The position numbers and the translations under genes are program-made. Shown here in pieces: positions 53,428 to 62,298 of a stretch of 64,000 bases of DNA (within the stretch, counting starts at the first letter, position 1; the number at the start of each line of letters is the position of its first letter). Under the pieces are notes generated by a model. The model was not told the DNA's origin and searched no databases. It worked only from the letters and a program-made list of their open reading frames with translations. The stretch spans positions 1,178,001-1,242,000 of the forward strand of contig NZ_WEGH01000003.1 of the NCBI RefSeq assembly GCF_009604375.1, in the 5' to 3' direction. This DNA is from Actinomadura macrotermitis (GTDB lineage: Bacteria; Actinomycetota; Actinomycetes; Streptosporangiales; Streptosporangiaceae).

Positions 53428-55020
53428 ATGGCGATGGAAGCTCCTGAACCCCCCGTGGACTTCGACATCCACACGACGGCGGGAAAGATCGCGGATCTGG
53501 AACGGCGCCGGCATGAGGCCGTGCACGCGGGTTCGGCGCGTGCGGTGGAAAAGCAGCACGCCAAGGGCAAGATGACGGCCCGCGAGCGGATCGGCGCGCT
53601 GCTGGACCCCGGCTCGTTCGTCGAGTTCGACGAGATGGCGCGGCACCGGTCCACCAACTTCGGCATGGAGAAGAACCGGCCCTACGGCGACGGCGTCGTC
53701 ACCGGGTACGGCACCGTCGACGGGCGCCCCGTCGCGGTGTTCAGCCAGGACTTCACCGTGTCGGGCGGCTCGCTCGGCGAGGTGTTCGGCGAGAAGATCT
53801 GCAAGGTCATGGACCACGCGGTCAAGACCGGCTGCCCGGTGATCGGCATCAACGACTCCGGCGGCGCGCGGATCCAGGAGGGCGTGGTCGCGCTCGGCCT
53901 GTACGCCGAGATCTTCAAGCGGAACGTGCACGCCTCGGGCGTCGTCCCGCAGATCTCGCTGGTCATGGGGCCGTGCGCGGGCGGCGCGGTGTACTCGCCG
54001 GCGATCACCGACTTCATCGTCATGGTCGACCAGACCTCGCACATGTTCATCACCGGCCCGGACGTCATCAAGACGGTCACCGGCGAAGAGGTGACCATGG
54101 AGGAGCTCGGCGGCGCCCACGCGCACAACTCCAAGTCGGGCGTGGCGCACTACCAGGGCTCCGACGAGGACGACGCGATCGAGTACGTCAAGGCGCTGCT
54201 GTCCTACCTGCCGTCCAACAACCTGTCCGAGGCGCCGTCGTTCGAGGCGCCGGCCGACCCGGCCGAACTGGACGACGAGCTGGATGCGCTGATCCCCGAC
54301 TCGCCGAACCAGCCCTACGACATGCACACCGTCATCGAGCACGTCCTCGACGACGGCGAGTTCCTGGAGGTCCAGGAGCTGTTCGCGCCCAACATCATCG
54401 TCGGCTTCGGCCGGGTGGAGGGCCACTCGGTCGGCGTGGTCGCCAACCAGCCGATGCAGTTCGCCGGCACGCTGGACATCGACGCCTCGGAGAAGGCCGC
54501 CCGGTTCGTGCGCACCTGCGACGCCTTCAACATCCCGGTGCTGACGTTCGTGGACGTCCCGGGCTTCCTGCCCGGCACCGGCCAGGAGTGGAACGGCATC
54601 ATCCGGCGCGGCGCCAAGCTGCTGTACGCCTACGCCGAGGCGACCGTCCCGCTGGTCACCGTGATCACCCGCAAGGCCTACGGCGGCGCCTACGACGTCA
54701 TGGGCTCCAAGCACCTGGGCGCCGACATCAACCTGGCGTGGCCGACCGCGCAGATCGCGGTGATGGGCGCGCAGGGCGCGGTGAACATCCTGTACCGGCG
54801 CGAGCTGGCGGCGGCGGACGACCCCGACGCGCGCCGTGCCGAGCTGATCACCGAGTACGAGGACACCCTCGCCAACCCCTACATCGCGGCCGAGCGCGGC
54901 TATGTCGACGCGGTGATCAAGCCGTCGGAGACGCGCGGCCAGGTGGTCAAGGCGCTGCGCGCGCTGCGCGACAAGCGCCGCACGCTGCCGCCCAAGAAGC
55001 ACGGCAACATCCCGCTTTAA
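53428..55020 (+). CDS. Acyl-CoA carboxylase beta subunit (propionyl/acetyl-CoA carboxyltransferase)
   Basis: 530 residues, typical of actinobacterial AccB/PccB. Two crotonase-like halves: N-terminal with SGGSLGEVFGEKICKVMDHAVKTG and NDSGGARIQEGV, and C-terminal with DVPGFLPGTGQEWNGIIRRGAK and KAYGGAYDVMGSKHL. It transfers carboxyl from biotin to acyl-CoA to give methylmalonyl- or malonyl-CoA. ATG 53428 lies 7 nt after TACGCT (leaderless). The epsilon subunit gene follows; no alpha (biotin carboxylase) subunit is in the window. Confidence 0.95.
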   Translation: MAMEAPEPPVDFDIHTTAGKIADLERRRHEAVHAGSARAVEKQHAKGKMTARERIGALLDPGSFVEFDEMARHRSTNFGMEKNRPYGDGVVTGYGTVDGRPVAVFSQDFTVSGGSLGEVFGEKICKVMDHAVKTGCPVIGINDSGGARIQEGVVALGLYAEIFKRNVHASGVVPQISLVMGPCAGGAVYSPAITDFIVMVDQTSHMFITGPDVIKTVTGEEVTMEELGGAHAHNSKSGVAHYQGSDEDDAIEYVKALLSYLPSNNLSEAPSFEAPADPAELDDELDALIPDSPNQPYDMHTVIEHVLDDGEFLEVQELFAPNIIVGFGRVEGHSVGVVANQPMQFAGTLDIDASEKAARFVRTCDAFNIPVLTFVDVPGFLPGTGQEWNGIIRRGAKLLYAYAEATVPLVTVITRKAYGGAYDVMGSKHLGADINLAWPTAQIAVMGAQGAVNILYRRELAAADDPDARRAELITEYEDTLANPYIAAERGYVDAVIKPSETRGQVVKALRALRDKRRTLPPKKHGNIPL

Positions 55021-55094
55021 ACCATTTCCTCCGGTCCAGCATTCCGCCGCGGTCCCGGGTTTTGACCCTTGATCGCGGAGGTATTGGAGATTTT

Positions 55095-55334
55095 GTGAAC
55101 GCCGAACGCAAGCCTTACCTGCAGATCGTCCGGGGCGATCCGGGGCCGGAGGAGATCGCCGCGCTCGTCGCGGTGCTGGCCGCCCGGGCGCAGGGCGCCG
55201 CGGCCGGCCGCGGCGCCGGGACACGCCGGGCGTCGCGCTGGGCCGACCGGTCCCGGCTGGTCCGCGGCGCGGTGGCCGAGGCGCCCCGCCCGAGCGGGCC
55301 CGGCGCGTGGCGGGCCAGCGGGTATCCCCGCTGA
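55095..55334 (+). CDS. Acyl-CoA carboxylase epsilon subunit
   Basis: 79 residues with the two epsilon-subunit blocks: LQIVRGDPGPEEIAALVAVLAARAQG and RASRWADRSRLVRG...GPGAWRASGYPR. This small actinobacteria-specific protein helps assemble or activate the beta subunit, encoded 74 bp upstream. GGAG lies 8 nt before GTG 55095. Confidence 0.93.
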   Translation: MNAERKPYLQIVRGDPGPEEIAALVAVLAARAQGAAAGRGAGTRRASRWADRSRLVRGAVAEAPRPSGPGAWRASGYPR

Positions 55335-55442
55335 CGCCCGCGGGCGCGGACGCGCCGGGGGCGCGCGCCCGGACATGCCCGAGGGACATGTAACCGTGGT
55401 TCGCGCCCTGTAAAGGGCCTTGCACGAATAAGGTGAAAGGCC

Positions 55443-56501
55443 ATGGCCACCTCGGAGTTCGTCCCACAGCCCGCGCGCTATGCCGTCTTCGTCGACGCGG
55501 GATACCTCTACGCGGCCTCCGGGGCGCTGCTGCTCGGCTGCAGTTCGCGACGCGAGTACCGCGTCGCCGCCGAGAAACTGATCAAGGCGCTGACCAGCCG
55601 GGCCGCCGACGACATGCACGGCGAGCTGCTGCGGCTGTACTGGTTCGACGCCGCGCCGAAGCGGCAGCCGACCGTCGACCAGCGCGTCATCGCCAACCAG
55701 CCGCTGGTGAAGCTGCGGCTCGGCAACCTCAACGCCCAGGGCCAGCAGAAGGGCGTGGACGCCCAGCTGCGCGCCGACCTGGAGGCCCTGGCCCGGCACC
55801 GGGCGATCACCGACGCGGTGCTGCTGGCCGGCGACGAGGACATGCTGCCCGCCGTCGAGGCCGCGCAGCGCTACGGCGTGCGGGTGCACCTGTGGGGGGT
55901 GGAGCCGACGCACGGCTCCAACCAGGCCGAGTGGCTGGTGTGGGAGTCCGACACCGTCACCGTGCTGCCGTCGGACTTCCTGCGCCCCTACTTCACCAAG
56001 GCCAAGGTCGTGGTGCCGTCGGCGGGCAGCCCGGCCGCGGCCGCCGCGATCCGCGAGGCCGCCGCGGCGGCGGCCAACCACCGCACCCCGGTGCCCTCGC
56101 CCGCGCAGGTCTTCGCGGGCCGCGCGCCGGCGCCCAAGCCCGCGCCCGCCGCGGCCGCCGTGCGCTCCCCCGCCGTCACCCCCGCCACGGTCGCCGCCTC
56201 GCTGCACGCCGCGGCGACCTCGCTGGCCGACGCCCGGCTCGGCCCCGACCGCGACCACATGCTGGAGATCGGCGAGCACGTCGCCCAGAAGTGGATCTTC
56301 GAGCGGGGCCGCGACAACATCCGCGACCTGCTGCCCGGCCCGACGCTGCCGCAGGTCATCGACAAGGAGCTGCTGATCGAGGCGGAGAAGGAGCTCGGCT
56401 CCTCGCTGCGCCCCTACCAGGAGGCCCGCACCTGGCTGCGGGACGGCTTCTGGGAGCGCGTCTACCGCGAGTTCGGCATCGGCATCGGCACCTCCGACTA
56501 G
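55443..56501 (+). CDS. NYN domain (PIN-like) putative ribonuclease
   Basis: 352 residues. The NYN domain (about 10-165) has the acidic metal residues in YAVFVDAGYLY and DAVLLAGDEDMLPAVEAAQRYG. A low-complexity Ala/Pro linker (about 195-255) precedes a helical C-terminal domain (about 270-345; EIGEHVAQKWIFERGRDNIRDLL). Members are thought to cut RNA. ATG 55443 follows GAAAGG. Not obviously in an operon with its neighbours. Confidence 0.88.
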   Translation: MATSEFVPQPARYAVFVDAGYLYAASGALLLGCSSRREYRVAAEKLIKALTSRAADDMHGELLRLYWFDAAPKRQPTVDQRVIANQPLVKLRLGNLNAQGQQKGVDAQLRADLEALARHRAITDAVLLAGDEDMLPAVEAAQRYGVRVHLWGVEPTHGSNQAEWLVWESDTVTVLPSDFLRPYFTKAKVVVPSAGSPAAAAAIREAAAAAANHRTPVPSPAQVFAGRAPAPKPAPAAAAVRSPAVTPATVAASLHAAATSLADARLGPDRDHMLEIGEHVAQKWIFERGRDNIRDLLPGPTLPQVIDKELLIEAEKELGSSLRPYQEARTWLRDGFWERVYREFGIGIGTSD

Positions 56502-56556
56502 GGCATTCGCGTGATTGGGCGGACACCCGGCGTGACCGGAGGGTAATCTCCGGCGC

Positions 56557-57708
56557 GTGCGGGGAACACGGCGGGGCGAACGCGCCGTCCGGCTGGCCGG
56601 GGCGGTCATGGCGGGCGTGCTCGCCGTGGGCTGCCGCTCGCCCGTCCCGTTCTACCGGCCGGGGCACGGCGCGGCGGACGCGCCGGCGGCGTCGCTCGGC
56701 GGGCCCGCGCCCTACGTCGACCTGCGGCACGCGCCCGAGGCCCGGCGACCCGGCCCGCCCCGCGTCGACGTGTACGCGCAGACGATGCGGGGCATGCTCG
56801 CGCCCGCCGCGCGCGGCGCCCCCGAGCTCCTGTACGTGCCGAACACGCGCGGCACCGTCGACGTCGTCGACCAGCGGACGGCGCGGGTCGTGCGGCGCGT
56901 CCGGGCCGCGGGCGCCGCGCGGATCGTCCAGGCGTGGGACCTGCGGCGGCTGTGGACGACCGGCGCCGGGCTCGGCGCGCTCGGCCGGCCCGCCCTCGCC
57001 GGGCGGGTGGACGCGCTGTACTTCACCCCCGACGGCCGCGAGGCCCTCACCTTCACCGCCCGCCCGCCGCGCGCCGACTTCCGCGACCCGGCGACGATGC
57101 GGCCGCACGCGTCGCTGCGGCTGCCGTGCGCGGCGCGCCACGCCGACTTCTCCGCCGACGGCACCTACCTGCTGGCCACCTGCGCCGCCGGGCCCGTCCT
57201 GCGCATCGACCCGGCGCGCCGGCGGATCACCGGGACGGCCGCGCTGCCCGCCGGCGCCCGCCCCGGCGACCTGCGCCTCGCCCCCGACGGCACCGCGTTC
57301 CTGATCGCCGACGCCGTCCGCGGCGGCCTGTGGGCCGTCGACGGCATCGGGCTGCGCCCCACCGGCTTCGTGCCGACCGGCGCGGGCGCCCGGGCGCTCA
57401 CGCTGAGCCGCGACGCGCGGCGGCTGTTCGTGCTCGGCACCGAGACCCTCACCGCCGTCGACCTGGCGACCCGGCAGGCCGTCACCCGCTGGCCGCTGCC
57501 GGCGGGCGGCCCGGCCGTGCCCGGCGCGCTGTCGGCCGACGGCGCGCTGCTGTGGCTCGCTGTCCCCGCGCGCGGCGCCCTCTACGCCCTGTCCACCGGC
57601 GACGGCCGGACGCTGCGCCGGGTGCGGGTCGGCGGCACACCGCGCTCGGTCGCGGCCTACCCGCAGCCGGGCCGCCACTCCCTCGGCGGGCCCGGCCTCT
57701 ACCGCTGA
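56557..57708 (+). CDS. Lipoprotein with YVTN/NHL-type beta-propeller
   Basis: 383 residues. Lipobox LAVGC (about Cys26) after a basic start marks a lipoprotein. The rest is built of about six propeller repeats: LLYVPNTRGTVDVVD, RVDALYFTPDGREALTF, HADFSADGTYLLAT, RPGDLRLAPDGTAFLIAD, RALTLSRDARRLFVLG, PGALSADGALLWLA. GTG 56557 lies 7 nt after TAATCT (leaderless). Surface binding or scaffold function; specifics unknown. Confidence 0.8.
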   Translation: MRGTRRGERAVRLAGAVMAGVLAVGCRSPVPFYRPGHGAADAPAASLGGPAPYVDLRHAPEARRPGPPRVDVYAQTMRGMLAPAARGAPELLYVPNTRGTVDVVDQRTARVVRRVRAAGAARIVQAWDLRRLWTTGAGLGALGRPALAGRVDALYFTPDGREALTFTARPPRADFRDPATMRPHASLRLPCAARHADFSADGTYLLATCAAGPVLRIDPARRRITGTAALPAGARPGDLRLAPDGTAFLIADAVRGGLWAVDGIGLRPTGFVPTGAGARALTLSRDARRLFVLGTETLTAVDLATRQAVTRWPLPAGGPAVPGALSADGALLWLAVPARGALYALSTGDGRTLRRVRVGGTPRSVAAYPQPGRHSLGGPGLYR

Positions 57709-57712
57709 CCCG

Positions 57713-60700
57713 TCAGCGCAGCGCGATGCGCCCCCGGGCGGGCACCAGGTCCTCGATCAGCGACTCGGTCTCGGGCTGCAGCCGGTCCAGCATCGGGTCG
57801 CGGGCGAGCCGGCCGCGCAGCTCGTCGACCACCACCTGCACCTGCGCCGGGTCGCCCAGCGCGGCCGTCGCGCGCAGCAGGTCGCGCCAGAGGCCCTCGT
57901 CCTCGGGGGCGAGGCGCAGGCCCGCGCGGGCCGCGCCCACCGCGGCGCGCGCGTCGCCCTCGTCCAGCCGCAGCACCACCAGCCGGTGCGCGACGTCGAT
58001 GACGCGGGCGGTCGCCTCGTACTCCAGCTCCGCCGTGGCGAGCCACCCGTACCGGCCGCGGGCCCGGCCCGCCAGCAGCGGGCCGCGCACCAGGTCCAGC
58101 GCGTACGACATGTAGGCGGCCTCGGACGCCGGTTCGGCCGCCGACCGCCACACCAGCCAGCGGAACACCGCCCAGTCGACGCGGACCTCCGAACCGAGCC
58201 GGATGCGGCCCCGGTCGTCGTAGTACAGGTTCGGGCGGCCGCGGGCGTCGCGGCCGAGCCAGTCCGAGACGCGCGCGACGGTCGCGTCCCGCACGCCGGT
58301 CGACACCCCGCGCGGCCAGATCGCGCCGCCGAGCACCGTCGGGTGCACGCCGTTCGGGTGGGTGGCCAGGAAGACCAGCACCTCGGTGCACAGCTCGCGG
58401 CGCGCGTCCTCCATCGGGCCCGGCGCGTCCACCTCGATCGGGCCGAGCAGCCGGATGTCGGCCGACGACTGCTGCGCCGACGGCGGCTCGGCCTCGTCGT
58501 CGCGGCGCGCCGGCAGCGGCACCGACTCCAGCTCGCCCGCGGTGCGGAACAGCTCGAAGACACCGCGGTAGTGGTCCTCGGGGACGAGCTGGGCGTCGAC
58601 CTCGAAGCCGAGCACACCGGCCTGCAGCCGGCCCTCGTCGTCGACCTCCCAGGTCCAGGTGGCGCCCTGCACCGGGCCCGGGACCAGGTAGCCGGCGGCC
58701 ATCCGGGTGCCGGTGCGGGCGAGCGCGACCAGGCGGTCGGCCGCCCGCTCGCCCGGCTCGTCCGCCATGATCAGGTAGTGCGGCATCCACGCCTCGCCGA
58801 ACACGCCGCGGCAGCGGCCGGTGAGGACCGAGTCGACGCCGCTCGCGGCGAGCGCCTGCCGCACCTCCTCGCTGCGGCCCTCCAGCTCGGGCAGCGCCTC
58901 CTCCAGCGTCGCCACCGCGCGGATCCGGTCCGGCGCGACCGAGGCCAGGCCCTCGCCGAGCTCGGCGCCGAACCCCACCAGGGTGATCCGCATGTGGTCG
59001 GACCAGCGGTTGGTGGCCAGCTCCAGGGCGAGCGCGGCCAGCACGGCGCGGCGGGTGCCGCCCGGCCCGTTGACCGCGATCAGCCCGTGCGCGGCCTCCA
59101 GGTCGACCAGGATGCGGCCGTTGTCGTTGGTGCCGATCGACACCAGGCCCGGGTAGGGGGCGAGGACGTCGGACAGGTCGGCGGCGTCCAGGGCCGGCAG
59201 CGCGGACGCGTCCAGCCGCCACACCTGGCCCTCGTCGTGGGCCTGCCAGGGCGTCGGCGGGTTGCGGTCGGCGGGCGCGATCCACAGGTCCAGGCTGCCG
59301 GGTCCGAGATGCACGCCGTAGACCGTCGGCAGGGCGCGGCCGCCGGCGGCCATCTGCTTGGACAGCTGGCGCAGGCCGAGGTCCAGCAGCCGCGCCGCGT
59401 CCGGGTCGGCGCCGGCCCGCAACGCGTGCTCGGTGGCGGCGGCCTGCCCCGCCGGGCGCCGGATCATGTGCCCGAACGCGCGCTCCCACATCTGGGTGCG
59501 GCGGCGGCGGCCGAGCGCGCTGAGCAGGCCGGCGGCGAGCAGCGACGCGGCGGCGAGGCCGTGCGGCCACTCCAGCTTGACGTGCATGGGCGCCTCATGG
59601 CGCGGGGCCGGAACCGTCGCGCCGCCGGTGCCGGCGTCGCCGCCGAGGGACGGCTTGGGGGCCGGTTTCGGCGCCGGGGCGGGGGCCTCGTGCCTGGGCG
59701 CGGGCACCGGGGCGGGTGCTTCGTGCTTGGGCGGCGGCTTGGCCTCTTCGTGCTTGGCGGGCGGCGGCGTCTCCTGCTTGGCCGGCGGAGGCGTCTCCTG
59801 CTGCTTGGGCGGCGGCGGGGTCTGCTGCGCGGGCGGCGGGGTCTCCTGCCGCTTGGGCGGCGGCGCGGGCTGCTCGTGCCGGGGCGGCGGGGGCGTCTCC
59901 CGGTGCGCGGGCGGCGTGTCCGGGACGGCGTGCCCGTGGCGGAAGTAGTCGTCGAGATCGGCGACGGGCACGACCTTGGCGCCCTTGGCGTCGGCGGGCA
60001 TCTCCAGCACCCAGCCGGGGCGGATCAGGCTGGCGATGTGCAGCCTGGTGCCGTCGGGCTGCACCCGGCCCTTGTTCAGCTCGAAGATCTCCTTGTACCG
60101 GCGGCCCTCGCCCAGGCACTTGTCGGCGATCTCCCACAGGCTCTCGTGGTGCCGCCCCTCGGGCGGGTGCACCCGGTAGATCTTGGTGGTGCGCTCCTTG
60201 GCCACCGGCTGCTCGGCCAGCTCCGCCGCCATCAGGTCGGCCGTCTTCTGCTGCGGCGCCTCGGCGGGCACCTGGTGGAACTCCTGCGACTGCGGCTGCA
60301 TGACGGGCGCCTGCTGGTAGAGGCCGCGGCCGGCGAACGCGGGCATGACGGCCGTCGTCGCGGTGAACAGCAGCAGCGCCGCCACGACGAGCCGGTGCAC
60401 CAGCGACTGCGTGCCGCCCGCGAGCGGCACCCGCGCGGGCACCCCGACCCCGCGGATCCCGGCGTACACCTCCACCACCACGCAGAGCGCGAGCTGCAGC
60501 CACGCCAGCCAGACCAGGCCGACCAGCACCGGGATCAGCGCGCTCGGCCCGACCTGCCCGGTCAGATCGCCCATGCTCGGCAGCTCGTCGGGAACGGGCG
60601 AGCCGAACAGCGTCAGCAGCGCGTACGGCACCCCGAGGAGCAGGGCGGCCAGCGCGGCGATGGCCCCCACCCCGGCGAGCACGTCCGCCGCGCTGCGGTG

Positions 60701-60733
60701 ATGCCGGATCTTCACTGGCTGTCGGGTCGCCAT
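57713..60733 (-). CDS. Membrane protein with extracellular LysM and cytoplasmic BTAD domain
   Basis: 1006 residues. Three membrane helices (about 18-40, 65-88, 112-132), then an outside region with a LysM domain (about 185-248; HESLWEIADKCLGEGRRYKEIFELN), a long Pro/Glu/Lys repeat stretch (PPPKQQETPPPAKQ-like, about 280-370), a fourth helix (about 395-415, followed by RRRR) and a cytoplasmic part. The C-terminus has a SARP-like winged helix (ARVSDWLGRDARGRPNLYYDDRGRIRL) and BTAD (VDWAVFRWLVWRS...). Counting helices puts LysM outside and BTAD inside. Conserved in actinomycetes near Tad pilus genes, but none is here. The start is ATG 60733. Confidence 0.82.
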   Translation of the reverse strand: MATRQPVKIRHHRSAADVLAGVGAIAALAALLLGVPYALLTLFGSPVPDELPSMGDLTGQVGPSALIPVLVGLVWLAWLQLALCVVVEVYAGIRGVGVPARVPLAGGTQSLVHRLVVAALLLFTATTAVMPAFAGRGLYQQAPVMQPQSQEFHQVPAEAPQQKTADLMAAELAEQPVAKERTTKIYRVHPPEGRHHESLWEIADKCLGEGRRYKEIFELNKGRVQPDGTRLHIASLIRPGWVLEMPADAKGAKVVPVADLDDYFRHGHAVPDTPPAHRETPPPPRHEQPAPPPKRQETPPPAQQTPPPPKQQETPPPAKQETPPPAKHEEAKPPPKHEAPAPVPAPRHEAPAPAPKPAPKPSLGGDAGTGGATVPAPRHEAPMHVKLEWPHGLAAASLLAAGLLSALGRRRRTQMWERAFGHMIRRPAGQAAATEHALRAGADPDAARLLDLGLRQLSKQMAAGGRALPTVYGVHLGPGSLDLWIAPADRNPPTPWQAHDEGQVWRLDASALPALDAADLSDVLAPYPGLVSIGTNDNGRILVDLEAAHGLIAVNGPGGTRRAVLAALALELATNRWSDHMRITLVGFGAELGEGLASVAPDRIRAVATLEEALPELEGRSEEVRQALAASGVDSVLTGRCRGVFGEAWMPHYLIMADEPGERAADRLVALARTGTRMAAGYLVPGPVQGATWTWEVDDEGRLQAGVLGFEVDAQLVPEDHYRGVFELFRTAGELESVPLPARRDDEAEPPSAQQSSADIRLLGPIEVDAPGPMEDARRELCTEVLVFLATHPNGVHPTVLGGAIWPRGVSTGVRDATVARVSDWLGRDARGRPNLYYDDRGRIRLGSEVRVDWAVFRWLVWRSAAEPASEAAYMSYALDLVRGPLLAGRARGRYGWLATAELEYEATARVIDVAHRLVVLRLDEGDARAAVGAARAGLRLAPEDEGLWRDLLRATAALGDPAQVQVVVDELRGRLARDPMLDRLQPETESLIEDLVPARGRIALR

Positions 60734-60870
60734 CACATCCCCGCCGGTTTCCGATGAGCGGACGTCTTGGGGGACATCGTAGACGTGTCACCCCCGGCCG
60801 CAATGCCAAGCTGTCAAGCACCCCATTGCGAACCTGTCACGCGCCCGTTCAGGGGCGGGAAATATCGCCC

Positions 60871-60899
60871 TTGACACGAGATGTTCACCTGTGAAATTT
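60871..60899 (+). promoter_or_regulatory. Sigma-70-type promoter of the secreted protein gene
   Basis: TTGACA (60871-60876), 17-bp spacer, AAATTT (60894-60899). A near-consensus -35 in an AT-rich pocket 54 bp before the start at 60953. Confidence 0.65.
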
Positions 60900-60952
60900 T
60901 GCCAGTCGTCAAAGCACGTTCCATCACCCCGCCCAACACTGGGAAAGAGTCG

Positions 60953-61825
60953 ATGCGTTCGTCCTTTCATGGCCATGCTTTCCGTGCAGCCACCTCTGCC
61001 GCCGCCGTTCTCGTCACGCTGGCCGCCGCTGCTCCCGCCTCGGCGTCCGCCGCCGAGCAGCACGCCAAGACAGGCTGCTGTGAGGCCTACATCTCATGGT
61101 TCGGCGCTACGGGCGAGCTGCAAACACTTCCTGATCGCTCTTTCCTTAAGAAAAGCGTCCCTCCCGACTGGTTCGCCGCCCCGTATACGCAGCGCTACTT
61201 CCTCCCCAGCCGGAAGAACGTACACCTGCAAACAACGCTGTCCGTCGGGTCGACGTCCCGCCCCAGTCGCATCCGGTACCGCTGGGACATCCACTGCTTT
61301 CTGCCTGCCGAGTACGTGAAGGCGACCGCTTGGACCTGGGTCAACATACGTGGTGCGGTGAACCACGACCCGGCATCGCTTCCAGTACCGGTCAAGACGC
61401 TCTATGGGGCCAGGCCGACAGATAATTGCACGAGCGGCTCCATGGCCTTCCAGTTCGACCAGGGAGACAGCGCTTATGGTGAGGCTTCACTCTTCCTGTT
61501 TAAAAATGGCCGCAACCACAACGCGCCCCGCACGCTGAAGGTGTGGAAGTGGGTGACGTCAGCCCAGGCCAAGAGCATCAAGAAGACCAAGAAGTTCCCC
61601 ATGCCGAAGGGGGCGGCGTACGGCCAGTACTTCATCACCGACCGCGCATACGCCGACAAGGTCGCCAAGCAGTTCCGTGGCTACCGGCTGGCCCAGGGAA
61701 CACTCTCCGGAAGCGACCTCCTCTTCTACTTCAACGAGAACAAGAAGAGCGACACCGGGATCGTCGGCGCCTTCTTCCGGAAGAAGCTCTCCCAGCCCAA
61801 GGGCACCTTCAAGATCGTGAAATAG
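60953..61825 (+). CDS. Secreted protein of unknown function
   Basis: 290 residues. A signal peptide (about 1-30; Ala-rich, cleavage near ASAAE) leads a mature protein rich in Lys and aromatics, with cysteines (GCCEAY, DIHCFLP, DNCTSG) that may pair. Codon use is lower in GC than neighbours. The ATG follows GGGAAAGAG. Some resemblance to small lectin-like or phospholipid-binding folds cannot be judged by eye. Family not recognised. Confidence 0.65.
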   Translation: MRSSFHGHAFRAATSAAAVLVTLAAAAPASASAAEQHAKTGCCEAYISWFGATGELQTLPDRSFLKKSVPPDWFAAPYTQRYFLPSRKNVHLQTTLSVGSTSRPSRIRYRWDIHCFLPAEYVKATAWTWVNIRGAVNHDPASLPVPVKTLYGARPTDNCTSGSMAFQFDQGDSAYGEASLFLFKNGRNHNAPRTLKVWKWVTSAQAKSIKKTKKFPMPKGAAYGQYFITDRAYADKVAKQFRGYRLAQGTLSGSDLLFYFNENKKSDTGIVGAFFRKKLSQPKGTFKIVK

Positions 61826-61876
61826 CCGAGGTGCCGCCCGCGCCGGCCGGCGCGGGCGGCACTCCGGGTGCCCGGC

Positions 61877-62242
61877 TCAGCGGTTCGTGAGCGAGGCCGC
61901 GTCGATCACGTCGTCCAGGACGTCGCGGGAGCGGACCAGGTCGGCGATCATCCGGTCGATGCGGTCGCGTTCGCCGGTGAGCTCGTCGACCAGCTTGGCG
62001 TCGGCGAGCTCGGAGGGGCCGCCGTCGGCGTCGCGCATGCAGGGCAGCAGCTGCACGATCTTCGTGCTGGTCAGGCCCGCGGCGAAGAGCTCCTGGATGC
62101 GGATGACGCGGTCGACCGCGGCCTCGGGGTAGTCGCGGTGGCCGCCGGGCGTACGCTGGGCGGCCAGCAGTCCCTGCTGCTCGTAGTAGCGCAGCGAGCG
62201 CTCGCTGACGCCGGTGCGCCGGGCCAGTTCGCCGATCCGCAT
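61877..62242 (-). CDS. MerR family transcriptional regulator
   Basis: 121 residues. N-terminal winged helix IGELARRTGVSERSLRYYEQQGLL and RTPGGHRDY, then a helical dimerisation region (ELAGLTSTKIVQLL; DERDRIDRMIADLVRSRDVLDDVI). One cysteine (LLPCMRD) is present. It is divergent from the old yellow enzyme gene and probably controls it through the palindrome between them. Confidence 0.9.
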   Translation of the reverse strand: MRIGELARRTGVSERSLRYYEQQGLLAAQRTPGGHRDYPEAAVDRVIRIQELFAAGLTSTKIVQLLPCMRDADGGPSELADAKLVDELTGERDRIDRMIADLVRSRDVLDDVIDAASLTNR

Positions 62243-62260
62243 GATCCACCTCACAGGCAC

Positions 62261-62291
62261 TTGAACCTGACATTGATGTCAGGTTCTACGG
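62261..62291 (+). promoter_or_regulatory. MerR-type promoter of the old yellow enzyme gene
   Basis: TTGAAC (62261) and CTACGG (62286) are separated by the 19-bp spacer typical of MerR-activated promoters. A perfect palindrome, GAACCTGACAT-TG-ATGTCAGGTTC, lies at 62263-62286. The ATG is at 62299, so the mRNA is nearly leaderless. Confidence 0.75.
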
Positions 62292-62298
62292 TACCGGC

